NCBI GenBank assembly: GCA_016787895.1 | Contig: JAEUTN010000022.1 | Location: 124,001-188,000 of the forward strand | From: Bacteroidia bacterium | GTDB taxonomy: Bacteria > Bacteroidota > Bacteroidia > B-17B0 > Aurantibacillaceae | DNA length: 64,000 nucleotides | Direction: 5' to 3' | Shown here: positions 8,030-17,035 of the stretch, in pieces | How the letters are laid out: the number at the start of each line of letters is the position of its first letter | Position numbering within the stretch: position 1 is the stretch's first letter | Made by a program: the position numbers and the translations under genes | Notes under the pieces: model-generated | The model's database searches: none | What the model was told of the DNA's origin: nothing | What the model saw: the letters and a program-made list of their open reading frames with translations, nothing else

Positions 8030-8662
8030 TTATTCTTTTATAACCCCTTCTTTTTTGAGGGTGTAAACGAGAAGGCGGGAGTAATCGACAAACCAGGAAT
8101 CAAAACTACTGGGGTTATAGGCCACAGACTGGATGGAGCAGATCAATTTATCGGATTTTACATCGTAAAAATTGGTTTCAACGTAGTAAGAGCGATCGGT
8201 TACATAATACCCCGGACTTGAAGTATAACCCGCGTAATATCCGTAGTATCCATAATAAGAGCCGTAATACCCGTAACCATAAGGCGCGTAAGTAGTACCG
8301 GGCTGGTAGGATTGGGTGGTTTTTACGTCCAGCAAAGCCACCGTGAACACCATATCACAAGCCTGATCCTTGATGACTTTTATTAATTCTTCGTTACTTA
8401 CTTCGGTTTTACTCAATTTAACCGGGAACAATTCGGAGCTTTTCACTACCATCTTGCCTCGCTTCACCAACTGAGCAGCAATTTTGTTTTCTATTTGTCC
8501 GCGTACAATATTATCCTGTAACAAAGCCATAACGAATACTTTTTTGTAAGGCTCTTTAGGAAGGTTGGGGCGATCGATATACGTTGCCACAATGTCCTGG
8601 GAAGCGGAACAGGCCGATAGCAGAAGCAGGGCCGCAATGGAAAGGGAGAAAAGCGATTTCAT
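8030..8662 (-). CDS. Lipoprotein with Tyr/Gly-rich segment
   Basis: 210-residue putative lipoprotein: MKSLFSLSIAALLLLSAC has a clear lipobox. The mature part up to about residue 125 resembles envelope proteins in which FVMALLQDN and a QLVKRGKMVV segment form an alpha/beta domain. It is followed by a low-complexity stretch made almost only of Tyr, Gly, Ser and Pro (YGYGYYGSYYGYYGYY and similar) and a beta-rich tail. The ATG at 8662 directly starts the signal peptide; the upstream extension to 8728 is not plausible. The divergent partner is an outer-membrane protein gene at 8780, and the shared 117 bp contain a strong palindrome. Function unknown. Confidence 0.75.
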   Translation of the reverse strand: MKSLFSLSIAALLLLSACSASQDIVATYIDRPNLPKEPYKKVFVMALLQDNIVRGQIENKIAAQLVKRGKMVVKSSELFPVKLSKTEVSNEELIKVIKDQACDMVFTVALLDVKTTQSYQPGTTYAPYGYGYYGSYYGYYGYYAGYTSSPGYYVTDRSYYVETNFYDVKSDKLICSIQSVAYNPSSFDSWFVDYSRLLVYTLKKEGVIKE

Positions 8663-8712
8663 GCAACGAAAATACAGGAATAATTCGGAAAGCGAATGAT
8701 TTTTGCCGGTTG

Positions 8713-8730
8713 AAATGATGATTATCATTT
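8713..8730. promoter_or_regulatory. AAATGAT-N4-ATCATTT palindrome, CRP/FNR-like (or Fur-like) operator
   Basis: Seven-base arms AAATGAT and ATCATTT are separated by GATT, in the divergent region between the lipoprotein and barrel genes. The centre is about 30 bp upstream of TACATTCG (8752-8759), a near-consensus -7 element for the gene at 8780. That is the position of a class II activator site. The right half also matches the Fur-box half ATTATCA, so Fur is an alternative. Confidence 0.45.
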
Positions 8731-8779
8731 TCTGAAGCGCATAATTTCATTTACATTCGTCAAACTAAATCCACCTTCC

Positions 8780-9472
8780 ATGAAAAAGAGTCTTTTTCTC
8801 GTTTTATTGTTCGCCCTCAGCCAAGTTCAGGCCCAGGTGAAAATCAATTTGCTGACTTTTGAAAGTTATTCCTTTGCCGATAAAATTGTAACCGAAGATG
8901 GTTACGAAGGCAAGATTAACGATGGTTTTCAGTGGGGAGCCGGGTTTGAATTTTTATTCAGGGAGCGCATGGCCATTGAACTGATTTACCAACGTTTGGA
9001 CACCGATGGCTATTTAGATAAGCCCGTGTCAAGTATTTCGGGAACCAATATTATTAATTCGATTGACAGAACACCAGGGAACCTGAGTATTGATTATTAT
9101 TTACTTGGAGGAACCCGATACCAACCATTTACTGAAAAATTAAGCGGTTTCAGCACATTGAATGCCGGCCTTGGAGTATTCAATTCAAAAGACAATCCGA
9201 GTGATGACAACCTTGAAAAATTTTGCTGGGGATTAAGGTTGGGCTTGAAAGTGCAGGCCAGTGATTTAATCAGCCTTCGTTTTCACGGGCAATTGCTTTC
9301 AGCGGTACAAGCGCTTGGCGGCGGTCTTTACTTTGGCACAGGAGGTGGCGGTGCCGGTGTTACCGGTTACTCTACCTTTTATCAGTTTAACCTGGGCGGA
9401 AGTTTAAATTTTCTTCTGAACAGCAAAAAGAAACCAAGCACAACGCCGGTTGCTCCGGTAACTGAGCCGTAA
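8780..9472 (+). CDS. Outer-membrane beta-barrel protein
   Basis: 230-residue secreted protein with signal peptide MKKSLFLVLLFALSQVQAQ. The remainder is made of alternating amphipathic strands with aromatic ends (WGAGFEFLFRERMAIELIYQRL, FCWGLRLGLKV), consistent with an eight-stranded barrel. A glycine run (GTGGGGAGVTG) lies near the C-terminus, and a short Pro/Thr-rich tail ends the protein. No enzymatic motif is present. A TGAT-N4-ATCA palindrome and a -7 element lie upstream, suggesting regulated expression. The precise family is unknown. Confidence 0.75.
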   Translation: MKKSLFLVLLFALSQVQAQVKINLLTFESYSFADKIVTEDGYEGKINDGFQWGAGFEFLFRERMAIELIYQRLDTDGYLDKPVSSISGTNIINSIDRTPGNLSIDYYLLGGTRYQPFTEKLSGFSTLNAGLGVFNSKDNPSDDNLEKFCWGLRLGLKVQASDLISLRFHGQLLSAVQALGGGLYFGTGGGGAGVTGYSTFYQFNLGGSLNFLLNSKKKPSTTPVAPVTEP

Positions 9473-9587
9473 TTTTTAACCACAGAGGTCACAGAGTTTA
9501 GCACACCCGCCTGCCGAAGCATTGGCATGCGTCTCGGCGCCCGCCCGTGCCGGTTCGGACGGGGGCAGGGAGTAGCGGAGGAGATTT

Positions 9588-9700
9588 CTAATTTCTAATT
9601 TCTGATTTCTAATTGGATACTGCCTACTGCTGACTGCCTACTGCTGACTGCCTACTGCCTACTGATTACTGATGGCTGCCTACTAATCACTGCCCACTGT
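9588..9700. repeat. Low-complexity short tandem repeats
   Basis: About four copies of a tctaatt-type unit (9588-9614) are followed by about ten degenerate copies of ctgcctactg/ctgactg (9620-9700). Between the stop codon at 9472 and these repeats lies a G+C-rich stretch with imperfect palindromes (cgcccgtgccggttcggacgggg). Nothing coding is visible in 9473-9706. Such repeats are common intergenic filler in Bacteroidota. Confidence 0.75.
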
Positions 9701-9706
9701 CTTTCC

Positions 9707-11053
9707 TCACCATCCCCCTCCAAGTGCCCTGTATAATTGCACATAGGCCGCCAGTTGTTGCCCCCTTGTAGCCGAAGCCTGCAATTCAGAATCCAAGGCA
9801 ATGCCTTCAGAAATCAACACTTCCAGGTAATTGGTGTATCCATTACTGTATCTTTCTTTTGATAACATGAGGGACTTATTCGCGACATCGGCCTGGTGTT
9901 TGCGAGCCTCGTATTCTTCCTTATAGGTTTGCACCGAAACTAAAGAACCTTCCACCTCACCCAAAGCAGAAATGTACACGTTCAAAAACCGGTTTCCGGC
10001 AATTTCAGCTTCCTTGCGTTGAATGGTGACGCGGCGTTTGTTTTTACCAAAATTAAAAATAGGTCCCAACAAACTCGCCGAAGCGGAACTGGTTAAAGCA
10101 AAATTACTCAGTTGAGGACTAGCCACGCCCAAAAGACCGGTAAGGCTGAAGGCCGGTAAACGTTGACCGATGGCCACCCCTATGCGTTCGGTTTCCGCCA
10201 TTAAATTATACTCGGCCTGACGTACATCCGGCCGGTTTTCCAAAATGGATGAGGGCAATCCTGAAGGAATGACCGGAAAATCAGGCTGTGCCGCATTTTC
10301 CAAACCCCTTGCAATGGCCTGAGGCATTTGTCCCAATAAAATATTTAAACTTCTTTCGGTAAAGGCCAGCTGTCGTTTGATGCTTTGTACGGTTGCTTTT
10401 GCAAACGACAATTGCTGATCGGCCTGCAATACATCGAGTTCAGATACGTCGCCTCCTTTAAACCGCGCGTTGATGAGTTCGTAATACACCTGCCGGCTTT
10501 GAACAATTTGTTCTGACACTTTTAAACGGTAATCGTAATCCCTCAACAAAAAATAATAGGTGGCTACATCCGAAATCAGGGTGGTAAGCACCGTTTTCAT
10601 ACCTTCCTGACTTGCGAGCAGTTCAGAATAGGCCGCACGTTTGGCACGCCGCAATTTTCCCCACACATCAATTTCCCAGGTAGCTATACCAAGGGCAGAA
10701 AAAGAATTGGCCTGGGGATCGCGGTTTCTTGCTCTGGCGAAATAGCTGAAGTCGGGTAACAAATCGGCTTTGGAATTGCTGTAGTTGGCGCGGGATTGTT
10801 CGATGCGAAGCGCGGCGTTGGCCAGGTTGTAGTTGTGTTTGATGGCGGTATCGATGAGGGCTTTCAGTACAGTGTCCTTGAATAGATCGAACCACTTTAA
10901 GTTGGTGATGGTATCGGCTGTGTTTACAAAATCAGCGGACGTGGTCCAGGTACCCGGGGCCTTGCTTTTATCGCTGCGTTTGTAATTGGGCCCAACCATA
11001 CAAGCGCTTAGCAGCAAAACAAAAAGACTGTATTTCAGATAGTGCCGTTTCAT
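9707..11053 (-). CDS. RND efflux outer-membrane lipoprotein (OprM/TolC family)
   Basis: 448-residue outer-membrane factor of the NodT/OprM type. The lipobox is LLLSAC in the first 18 residues, followed by MVGPNYKRS, the standard family opening. Two long helical repeats include RIEQSRANY, LLRDYDYRL, and LENRPDVRQAEYNLMAE, the family hallmark. It forms the trimeric channel that carries substrates across the outer membrane. The ATG directly follows the permease stop codon with no gap, so it is the last gene of a three-gene operon. Confidence 0.93.
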   Translation of the reverse strand: MKRHYLKYSLFVLLLSACMVGPNYKRSDKSKAPGTWTTSADFVNTADTITNLKWFDLFKDTVLKALIDTAIKHNYNLANAALRIEQSRANYSNSKADLLPDFSYFARARNRDPQANSFSALGIATWEIDVWGKLRRAKRAAYSELLASQEGMKTVLTTLISDVATYYFLLRDYDYRLKVSEQIVQSRQVYYELINARFKGGDVSELDVLQADQQLSFAKATVQSIKRQLAFTERSLNILLGQMPQAIARGLENAAQPDFPVIPSGLPSSILENRPDVRQAEYNLMAETERIGVAIGQRLPAFSLTGLLGVASPQLSNFALTSSASASLLGPIFNFGKNKRRVTIQRKEAEIAGNRFLNVYISALGEVEGSLVSVQTYKEEYEARKHQADVANKSLMLSKERYSNGYTNYLEVLISEGIALDSELQASATRGQQLAAYVQLYRALGGGW

Positions 11054-14000
11054 TTAATGTGTTTCGTCATTCGTCATGGGTGCCTGAGGGGTTTCGGCAG
11101 CATTGTTTTTCTTTTTCCCAATGCTTTCAATCATCACAAATAAACCCGGCACAATTAACACCCCAAGTACGGTAGCCACCAGCATCCCGCTAAACACGGT
11201 CATGCCCATAACAATTCGCGCCTGTGATCCCGCACCGGTAGCGGTAAGCAAAGGCACCACACCCAAAATAAACGCAAAAGCCGTCATCAGAATGGGTCTG
11301 AAACGTAATTTGGCTGCGGTCATAGCCGCCTCCATCAGGCTTTCGCCTTTTTCGTAACTCTCTTTTGCGAACTCCACGATCAAAATGGCATTTTTGGCCG
11401 CCAATCCAATCAACATCACAAATCCAATCTGCGCAAATACGTTGTTCAGGTAAGCATCGTTTGCAAAACGGGCCAGGAATAATCCCAATAATCCTCCAAA
11501 CAAAACAAAAGGTGTACCCAGCAACACGCTGAAAGGCAATTTCCAGCTTTCGTATTGGGCGGCCAGAATTAAAAATACAAATACCAAGGCCATAATAAAT
11601 ACTGAACCGCCGCTGGGTGAATTGCGTTCCTGATAAGAAAGGTTGATGTAGCCGTAACCCATGTCGCCGGGCAACACCTCAGCAGCTACTTCTTCAAGGG
11701 CATCCAAAGCCTGGGCGCTGCTATAACCGTCGTTAGGAATTCCGCCAATTTCAGCCGAGCGAAACAGGTTTAAACGGTTGGTAAATTCAGGTGCGGTGAT
11801 TTTGTAATAAGATACAATGGTGGAAGCAGGCAACATGTCGCCGTTTTTATTTTTTACGTAAATATGATTCAGGTCTTCAGGTTTTAAACGATTGGCAGCA
11901 TCGGCCTGAATGTAAACTTTGTACTGTCTTCCAAATCGATTAAAATCATTAACGTAATTGGAACCCAAAAATGCTCCAAGTGCTTCGGTGATGTTTGATA
12001 CGGGCACACCCAGTTTCATGGCTTTTTCCCGGTCGATGTCCAGTTTTATTTGCGGAGACCCTGCATTAAAGGTGGTGTAAATCCGTTTGATTTCAGGACG
12101 TTTTTGTGCCGCGGCAATAAAAGCTTTGGTTTGTTGAGCCAGGTATTGAGGAGAATTCCCTCCCCTGTCCTGCAACATCATGCTAAAACCGGCTGAGTTG
12201 CCGAGACCCTGAATGGCCGGTGGGCCAAATGCGGTGACACTTGCTTTGGTAATTTCGGTTGACAACACTTTATTCAAGCGGTCAACAATTTGCTTCGCTG
12301 TTTCTTTTCGTTCTTCCCAGGGCTTAAGGGAAACGAATATACAAGCGTTGTTGGGTTGGTAAGAAGCCGTTAAAATGTTGTAGCCATTTACGGTGGTGTA
12401 AGATAAAAACGACTCTTCCTCCGCCATTATCTTTTCTATTTGCCGCATCACCTCATCGGTACGTTGTAAGGATGAAGCCGGAGGTAAGGTGGCATTGATC
12501 AGAAAATACCCTTGGTCTTCTTCGGGGATAAATCCGGTAGGAAGTTTAATACCGAGAAAACCAACGGTTCCCATAATCACCAACAAAAGAATACCCACCC
12601 TGCGTGTTTTGCGAGCGAAAAATCCGGCACCTTTCAGGTAGCCACCAGTTACTTTATCAAACACTTTATTGAAGCCCAGAAAGAATTTTGCCAGCAAACC
12701 TTTTTGTTCATTAAGCGGTTTAGTCGGTTTGAGAATCATGGCGCAAAGGGCCGGACTGAGGGACAAGGCCGAAAAGGCAGAGAAAGCAACGGACACGGCG
12801 ATGGTAATGGCAAACTGCTGATAGAAGCGCCCCGTGATACCTGGCGTCATGGCTACCGGAACAAACACGGCGATTAAGATCAGTGCAATGGCGATCACCG
12901 GCCCCGACACTTCACGCATAGCTTGAATAGTAGCCTCTCTGGGACTTTTGCCGTGCTCGATGTGATGCACGACCGCCTCCACCACCACAATTGCATCGTC
13001 GACCACAATACCAATGGCCAGTACCAAACCAAGCAGCGACAAGGTATTGATGGAAAATCCGAGCATGGGAAAAACGGCCAAGGTACCGACCAATGAAATG
13101 GGTACAGTAATCAGAGGAATAACGGTTGCTCTCCAGTTCTGTAGAAAAATGAATACCACCAGAATTACCAGCAAAACCGCTTCAAACAAGGTATGTACAA
13201 TGTCTTCCACCCCCGCGGTAATCGCCAGTGTGGTGTCGAGTGATTCCTGGTATTCAATATCCTGTGGAAATTTTTTCGACATTTCCTTCATTACCGCTTT
13301 GGCTTGATTGGCTACATCAAGCGCGTTACTGCCCGGCATTTGAAACAGGGTGATGATGGAACTTGCCTCACCGTTGCGACGACCGGTTGAACTAAAATTT
13401 TCAGTGCCCAATTCCAATCGGGCGATATCGCCTAAAAGCACCTGCGCGCCATCTTCCTTGCTCCTCACTACAATCTCGGCAAATTCTTTTTCAGTCACCA
13501 AACGTTCCTGCAAGGTAATGCCATAAGTAAATTCAGTTCCAGGAGGGGCGGGTTCAGCTCCAAATTTCCCACCCGGACTGATCATGTTCTGATCGTTCAG
13601 GGCTTTTTTCACCTCATCTACCGATATGCCCAGCTTGCTCATCACATCCGGTTTCAACCAAACACGCATGGCATAATCACTTCCACCAAACAGGGACACT
13701 TCCCCTACTCCTTTTATCCTTGCAAGGGCATCTACTAAATTGATGTTAGCGTAATTGTTCAGGAATTTAGAATCGTATTTGGGATTTTTAGATGTGAGCG
13801 TGAACAACATCATTGGAAACGAAAGGGATTTTTTTACCACTACCCCTTGTTGTTTCACACTTTGAGGCATAAAAGGCTCCGATTGTTTTTGCCTGTTTTG
13901 GGTGAGCATGTTGGCATTGTCGAGATTGGTGCCCACCTCAAAGGTTACTTCAACCGTTAAAGCGCCGTCGGAAGTGTTAATGGATTTAATGTAAAGCATT

Positions 14001-14221
14001 TGCTCCACTCCGTTCACTTTTTGCTCAATGGGTGTAGCGACAGCCTGTTCTACGTTGAGTGCATTCGCTCCGGTAAAGGAGGTGGTGATTTTTACCACCG
14101 GAGGATTAATGTCGGGGTATTGTGAAATGGGCGTTTTTTGTAAAGCAAGCAATCCCAGTATCACAATAATGATACTGATTACCATGGCTACAATCGGCCT
14201 TCTGACAAAAAATTCTCCCAT
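11054..14221 (-). CDS. RND efflux inner-membrane permease, HAE1 family (AcrB/MexB-like)
   Basis: 1055-residue permease of standard length. The N-terminus FFVRRPIVAMVISIIIVILG is the classic first segment. Twelve membrane segments and two large periplasmic loops are evident. Proton-relay residues are present: the adjacent aspartates in GIVVDDAIVVVE (TM4) and the lysine in GLAAKNAILIVEFA (TM10). It exports hydrophobic or amphipathic compounds in exchange for protons, as part of a tripartite complex with the adaptor upstream and the outer-membrane factor downstream. The HAE1 signature sequences argue against a metal (CusA-type) exporter. The exact substrates are unknown. Confidence 0.95.
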   Translation of the reverse strand: MGEFFVRRPIVAMVISIIIVILGLLALQKTPISQYPDINPPVVKITTSFTGANALNVEQAVATPIEQKVNGVEQMLYIKSINTSDGALTVEVTFEVGTNLDNANMLTQNRQKQSEPFMPQSVKQQGVVVKKSLSFPMMLFTLTSKNPKYDSKFLNNYANINLVDALARIKGVGEVSLFGGSDYAMRVWLKPDVMSKLGISVDEVKKALNDQNMISPGGKFGAEPAPPGTEFTYGITLQERLVTEKEFAEIVVRSKEDGAQVLLGDIARLELGTENFSSTGRRNGEASSIITLFQMPGSNALDVANQAKAVMKEMSKKFPQDIEYQESLDTTLAITAGVEDIVHTLFEAVLLVILVVFIFLQNWRATVIPLITVPISLVGTLAVFPMLGFSINTLSLLGLVLAIGIVVDDAIVVVEAVVHHIEHGKSPREATIQAMREVSGPVIAIALILIAVFVPVAMTPGITGRFYQQFAITIAVSVAFSAFSALSLSPALCAMILKPTKPLNEQKGLLAKFFLGFNKVFDKVTGGYLKGAGFFARKTRRVGILLLVIMGTVGFLGIKLPTGFIPEEDQGYFLINATLPPASSLQRTDEVMRQIEKIMAEEESFLSYTTVNGYNILTASYQPNNACIFVSLKPWEERKETAKQIVDRLNKVLSTEITKASVTAFGPPAIQGLGNSAGFSMMLQDRGGNSPQYLAQQTKAFIAAAQKRPEIKRIYTTFNAGSPQIKLDIDREKAMKLGVPVSNITEALGAFLGSNYVNDFNRFGRQYKVYIQADAANRLKPEDLNHIYVKNKNGDMLPASTIVSYYKITAPEFTNRLNLFRSAEIGGIPNDGYSSAQALDALEEVAAEVLPGDMGYGYINLSYQERNSPSGGSVFIMALVFVFLILAAQYESWKLPFSVLLGTPFVLFGGLLGLFLARFANDAYLNNVFAQIGFVMLIGLAAKNAILIVEFAKESYEKGESLMEAAMTAAKLRFRPILMTAFAFILGVVPLLTATGAGSQARIVMGMTVFSGMLVATVLGVLIVPGLFVMIESIGKKKNNAAETPQAPMTNDETH

Positions 14222-14232
14222 TTTGCAGATAC

Positions 14233-15498
14233 TTAGTTAGGAGAGGTTTTAGGACTATCCCCTCCGGCCTCCCAGGGGGTGAGTTTTGGAATGACTACGC
14301 TTCCATTTTTGAGCAGAGCGGTTCCTCCCATGGCTATTTTTTCTTTTGCTTTCAGACCATCCAGAATCAGGTAAGCGTCCTTATAAAATGAACCCGGTTG
14401 TATAATTTTCATTTGAACTTTGTTGCTATCCCCGAGCACGTATACCTGGTAAATGCCCTGCATTTCAATAACGGCTCTTTGCGGAATGAGCAAGGCGTTT
14501 TTTACCATAGAGGTGACCACCCTTACTTTTACATATTGCCCGGGGCGTAGAAGACGCTCAGGATTTGGGTAACTCGCTTCAATCGTTATGGCACCTGTTG
14601 AAGGATCGATTTGACGATCGGCAAAACTCAGCCGCCCGGGATGAGGATAAACACTGCCATCGGAAAGAATCAACTGAATTTTTGTACCCAGTCCTCCTGC
14701 CGTGAGATATTCGGCCCGCATTTCTTTTTGAATGCGCATGAATTCCTGCTCGCTGATGGTGAACCTTACGCGTATGCTATCCAGTTGCGAAATGGTGTTT
14801 AAAACAGCCAGGGGTCCCTGACTCACGTAGTCCCCTTCCCTCACTTTTGAAATACCGATTAATCCGCTGATGGGTGCGGTTACGGAACAGTAGCTTAATT
14901 CTATTTTGGCATTATCCAGAGCCGCTTCCGCTGATTGTACCTTTGCTATACTTGCTTCGTATTGGGCTTTGGTGCTTACCAATTCACGCTGACTGACCGC
15001 GTTTATTTTCGCCAGAGGTTCAATCATATCCAAATCCGCCTTGGCTTTCACCATCATGGTATTGGCTTCCGCTAAATGACCAGCAGCGGCGTCCACTTTA
15101 TTCTGATACGGAATCGGGTCAATGGTGTACAGCAAGTCTCCTTCCTTCACCATAGTACCTTCCTTAAAATTCAGACTTTGTACAATACCATACACTCTGG
15201 GCGCTATTTTGATATCTGCAGCCCCGTAGGTTTGTCCTGTGTATTCGGTTTCAATGAGTACATCCTGCTGCTGCACCTCTATTATGGGTATTTCAAGAGG
15301 AGGCGCTTTTTTTACTTCGGCCTCACTGCATGAACTCCAACCAATAACCAAAGCGGCCATTGACAAGCTAAATAGGGGCTTGCGTTGAGACAGATTGTTT
15401 TTGAAAAAAAAACAGGTGGAACGAATCGATTGACTGAGCATATTGCAGAATTTGATACTTCTAAAGCATACGTCACATTCTTTCATTTCTTTACCCAT
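14233..15498 (-). CDS. RND efflux periplasmic adaptor (AcrA/MexA family)
   Basis: 421-residue membrane-fusion protein. The conserved core runs from VLIETEYTGQTYG through APRVYGIVQSLNFKEGTMVKEGDLLYTIDP (lipoyl half), an alpha-hairpin, APISGLIGISKVREGDYVS, and the beta-barrel DRQIDPSTGAITIEA. A lipobox-like LVIGWSSC occurs about 57 residues in, so the true start may lie downstream of 15498; the ATG at 15441 is a candidate. The first ~45 residues are unusual for an adaptor. The stop codon is 11 bp before the permease start. A good Bacteroidota promoter lies 42 bp upstream of 15498. Confidence 0.92.
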   Translation of the reverse strand: MGKEMKECDVCFRSIKFCNMLSQSIRSTCFFFKNNLSQRKPLFSLSMAALVIGWSSCSEAEVKKAPPLEIPIIEVQQQDVLIETEYTGQTYGAADIKIAPRVYGIVQSLNFKEGTMVKEGDLLYTIDPIPYQNKVDAAAGHLAEANTMMVKAKADLDMIEPLAKINAVSQRELVSTKAQYEASIAKVQSAEAALDNAKIELSYCSVTAPISGLIGISKVREGDYVSQGPLAVLNTISQLDSIRVRFTISEQEFMRIQKEMRAEYLTAGGLGTKIQLILSDGSVYPHPGRLSFADRQIDPSTGAITIEASYPNPERLLRPGQYVKVRVVTSMVKNALLIPQRAVIEMQGIYQVYVLGDSNKVQMKIIQPGSFYKDAYLILDGLKAKEKIAMGGTALLKNGSVVIPKLTPWEAGGDSPKTSPN

Positions 15499-15539
15499 TT
15501 TCAGGTTCGCTTAAAAAAGAAAGTTTTGTATACCTCCCA

Positions 15540-15567
15540 CGAAAGTAAGTGAATTTTATGTTTCAAA
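15540..15567 (-). promoter_or_regulatory. Promoter of the RND efflux operon
   Basis: On the minus strand, TTTG (15564-15567) and TACTTTCG (15540-15547) are separated by 16 bp. This matches the Bacteroidota -33/-7 pattern with one mismatch in the -7 element. Predicted initiation would fall roughly 35 bp before the adaptor ATG. No operator palindrome was recognised here. Confidence 0.5.
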
Positions 15568-15657
15568 ACAACAGGAAATGGTTAATATAAAAATTTTCAT
15601 TCAAAGCTGAGAAGAATCAGCTTCAACCAAAGCCCGGTAAACGGAAACAATTTGCAT

Positions 15658-16308
15658 CTATTCATGGGTAAGTTTATTGGTGTATTTACCAACCAAAACC
15701 CCAACCAAAAAAGCTACATAAATTTGTCCACATACGGCGATAATCATGGCCAGATTCTTAGCGGCAGCCGTTACGGGTAACACGTCGCCATAACCGGTGG
15801 TGGTTAAGGTTATCATGGCATAATAAAACAGGTCGTTTCTGACTATGTTTCCATGAGAAGACTGATAGGATTCAGGCGACAGAGTAAACAGCATAACGGT
15901 AATGCTTGAAAACAAGATGCCCAATAACAGATACCCGTTAATGGCCTCCAGCAAACTGTACAAACCCACTTCTTTTTGTTTCAGAAACTTAATCATCAGC
16001 GAACCCACCACCAAAAACACAAAAACAAAAGTGACCGTTTTCAACAGAGGTCCTATAGCCGAATATTGACCCATATCCGAAAACCAATCCAGGATGGCAG
16101 CAATAAACCCAACGAGCACAAAATACAGTTTTACCTTTTCAAGAGAGAGTATAGAAAACAGCAAAACCGCGCTCATACAGAGCCGGAAAACCCAAACGGG
16201 CATATTATTCATTACCGGCAGCACAAATAAAAAGGTGCAGGATGAAATGAAAAGTAAGGCTGCTGCCCAAAGTTTATTGAATGAAAAATAAAGTGAATTT
16301 TTAGGCAT
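15658..16308 (-). CDS. Voltage-independent K+ channel-like membrane protein
   Basis: 216-residue membrane protein. It has about four N-terminal hydrophobic segments, then a two-helix pore module (about 118-205) with the selectivity filter TTTGYGDV at 169-176. This is the canonical K+ channel signature (Ion_trans_2 type). No cytoplasmic RCK/TrkA-N domain is fused and no regularly spaced arginine voltage sensor is visible, so it is probably an open or ligand-gated channel assembling as a tetramer. It is monocistronic and on the same strand as the efflux operon but separately placed. The role would be potassium leak or uptake and membrane-potential control. Confidence 0.88.
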   Translation of the reverse strand: MPKNSLYFSFNKLWAAALLFISSCTFLFVLPVMNNMPVWVFRLCMSAVLLFSILSLEKVKLYFVLVGFIAAILDWFSDMGQYSAIGPLLKTVTFVFVFLVVGSLMIKFLKQKEVGLYSLLEAINGYLLLGILFSSITVMLFTLSPESYQSSHGNIVRNDLFYYAMITLTTTGYGDVLPVTAAAKNLAMIIAVCGQIYVAFLVGVLVGKYTNKLTHE

Positions 16309-16370
16309 ACCGTCTATCGCTGATATTTGTAAACAAAATACACAATTTAGCCGAACAAAATCCTCGGCAC

Positions 16371-16401
16371 AAAAAAAAAGGACCGGTGATTACCGATCCT
16401 T
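16371..16401 (-). terminator. Rho-independent terminator after the periplasmic helical protein gene
   Basis: aaggaccggt pairs with accgatcctt across a 4-base loop (16378-16401, one G-T pair). On the minus strand it is followed by nine T residues (complement of 16371-16379). It lies just after the stop codon at 16424. Confidence 0.75.
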
Positions 16402-16423
16402 ACACTTCTTTCCGTTCTATGGA

Positions 16424-16906
16424 TTACTTTTTCTCTGCAGCTTCGAGTTCGCCAATAAGCGGAATATCGTCTGAAATCTCCATTCTTACCATGGTTTCAA
16501 GGTAGTTTTCCAACTGAATAAACTGGGCGGCGCGCACCGGGCTCATCACCTTGCTGAGTTTGGCATAAGTTTTTTTCATGAGCTTGCTTAAGCTAATTTG
16601 AACATCAATGGATGAGTTGATTAATTCAGTTGCTTTTGCATCGGTTAATTTGCCATAGTTATTGGCGTACTCAATCAGGTTATTGGCCCGTTTTTTGCCC
16701 AACTCTTTACGCTCCGCCTCATATTCGTCGTATATCTTCCAGAATCCGGCATTCTCAGCCTCTGTTAATTTCATGAACTGAATAATGATTTGTTTTTTCT
16801 CCATACCATAAGCGCTTTGTATAAGAGCGATTTCATCGGTATTGGTTTGGGCGTTCAGGTTTACTGTAAACAAGGTACAGATGGCAAACAAAATAATTTT
16901 TTTCAT
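16424..16906 (-). CDS. Secreted helical protein, Spy/CpxP-like, unknown function
   Basis: 160-residue exported protein: signal peptide MKKIILFAICTLFTVNLNAQ, then an almost entirely alpha-helical mature region rich in Lys and Glu (FWKIYDEYEAERKELGKKRANNL; LMKKTYAKLSKVMSPVRAAQFIQLENYL). The MSPVRAAQFIQLE motif resembles the LTxxQ-type periplasmic chaperone/sensor proteins that Bacteroidota often encode beside envelope genes. It is divergent from the outer-membrane protein gene at 17036, and the shared spacer has a CTGAT-N4-ATCAG palindrome, so both might be co-regulated. A good terminator follows. Function is inferred only from fold features. Confidence 0.7.
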   Translation of the reverse strand: MKKIILFAICTLFTVNLNAQTNTDEIALIQSAYGMEKKQIIIQFMKLTEAENAGFWKIYDEYEAERKELGKKRANNLIEYANNYGKLTDAKATELINSSIDVQISLSKLMKKTYAKLSKVMSPVRAAQFIQLENYLETMVRMEISDDIPLIGELEAAEKK

Positions 16907-16962
16907 GGTTGTATAGATTGGTTTCAGAGGGCGAAGGTATAATAATTTAATAAGGATTAAAA

Positions 16963-16976
16963 CTGATGTAGATCAG
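16963..16976. promoter_or_regulatory. CTGAT-N4-ATCAG palindrome, CRP/FNR-like operator
   Basis: A perfect inverted repeat CTGAT-GTAG-ATCAG lies between divergent genes. Its centre is 30 bp upstream of TAATTTCG (16999-17006), a near-consensus -7 element reading towards 17036, and no -33 TTTG is seen at the proper distance. That arrangement fits a class II site for a CRP/FNR-family activator, whose consensus is TTGAT-N4-ATCAA. Confidence 0.5.
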
Positions 16977-17035
16977 AAAAACAAGATAAACTTCTCTTTA
17001 ATTTCGTTTTACAATTCCATTTCCTTTAATTATCT

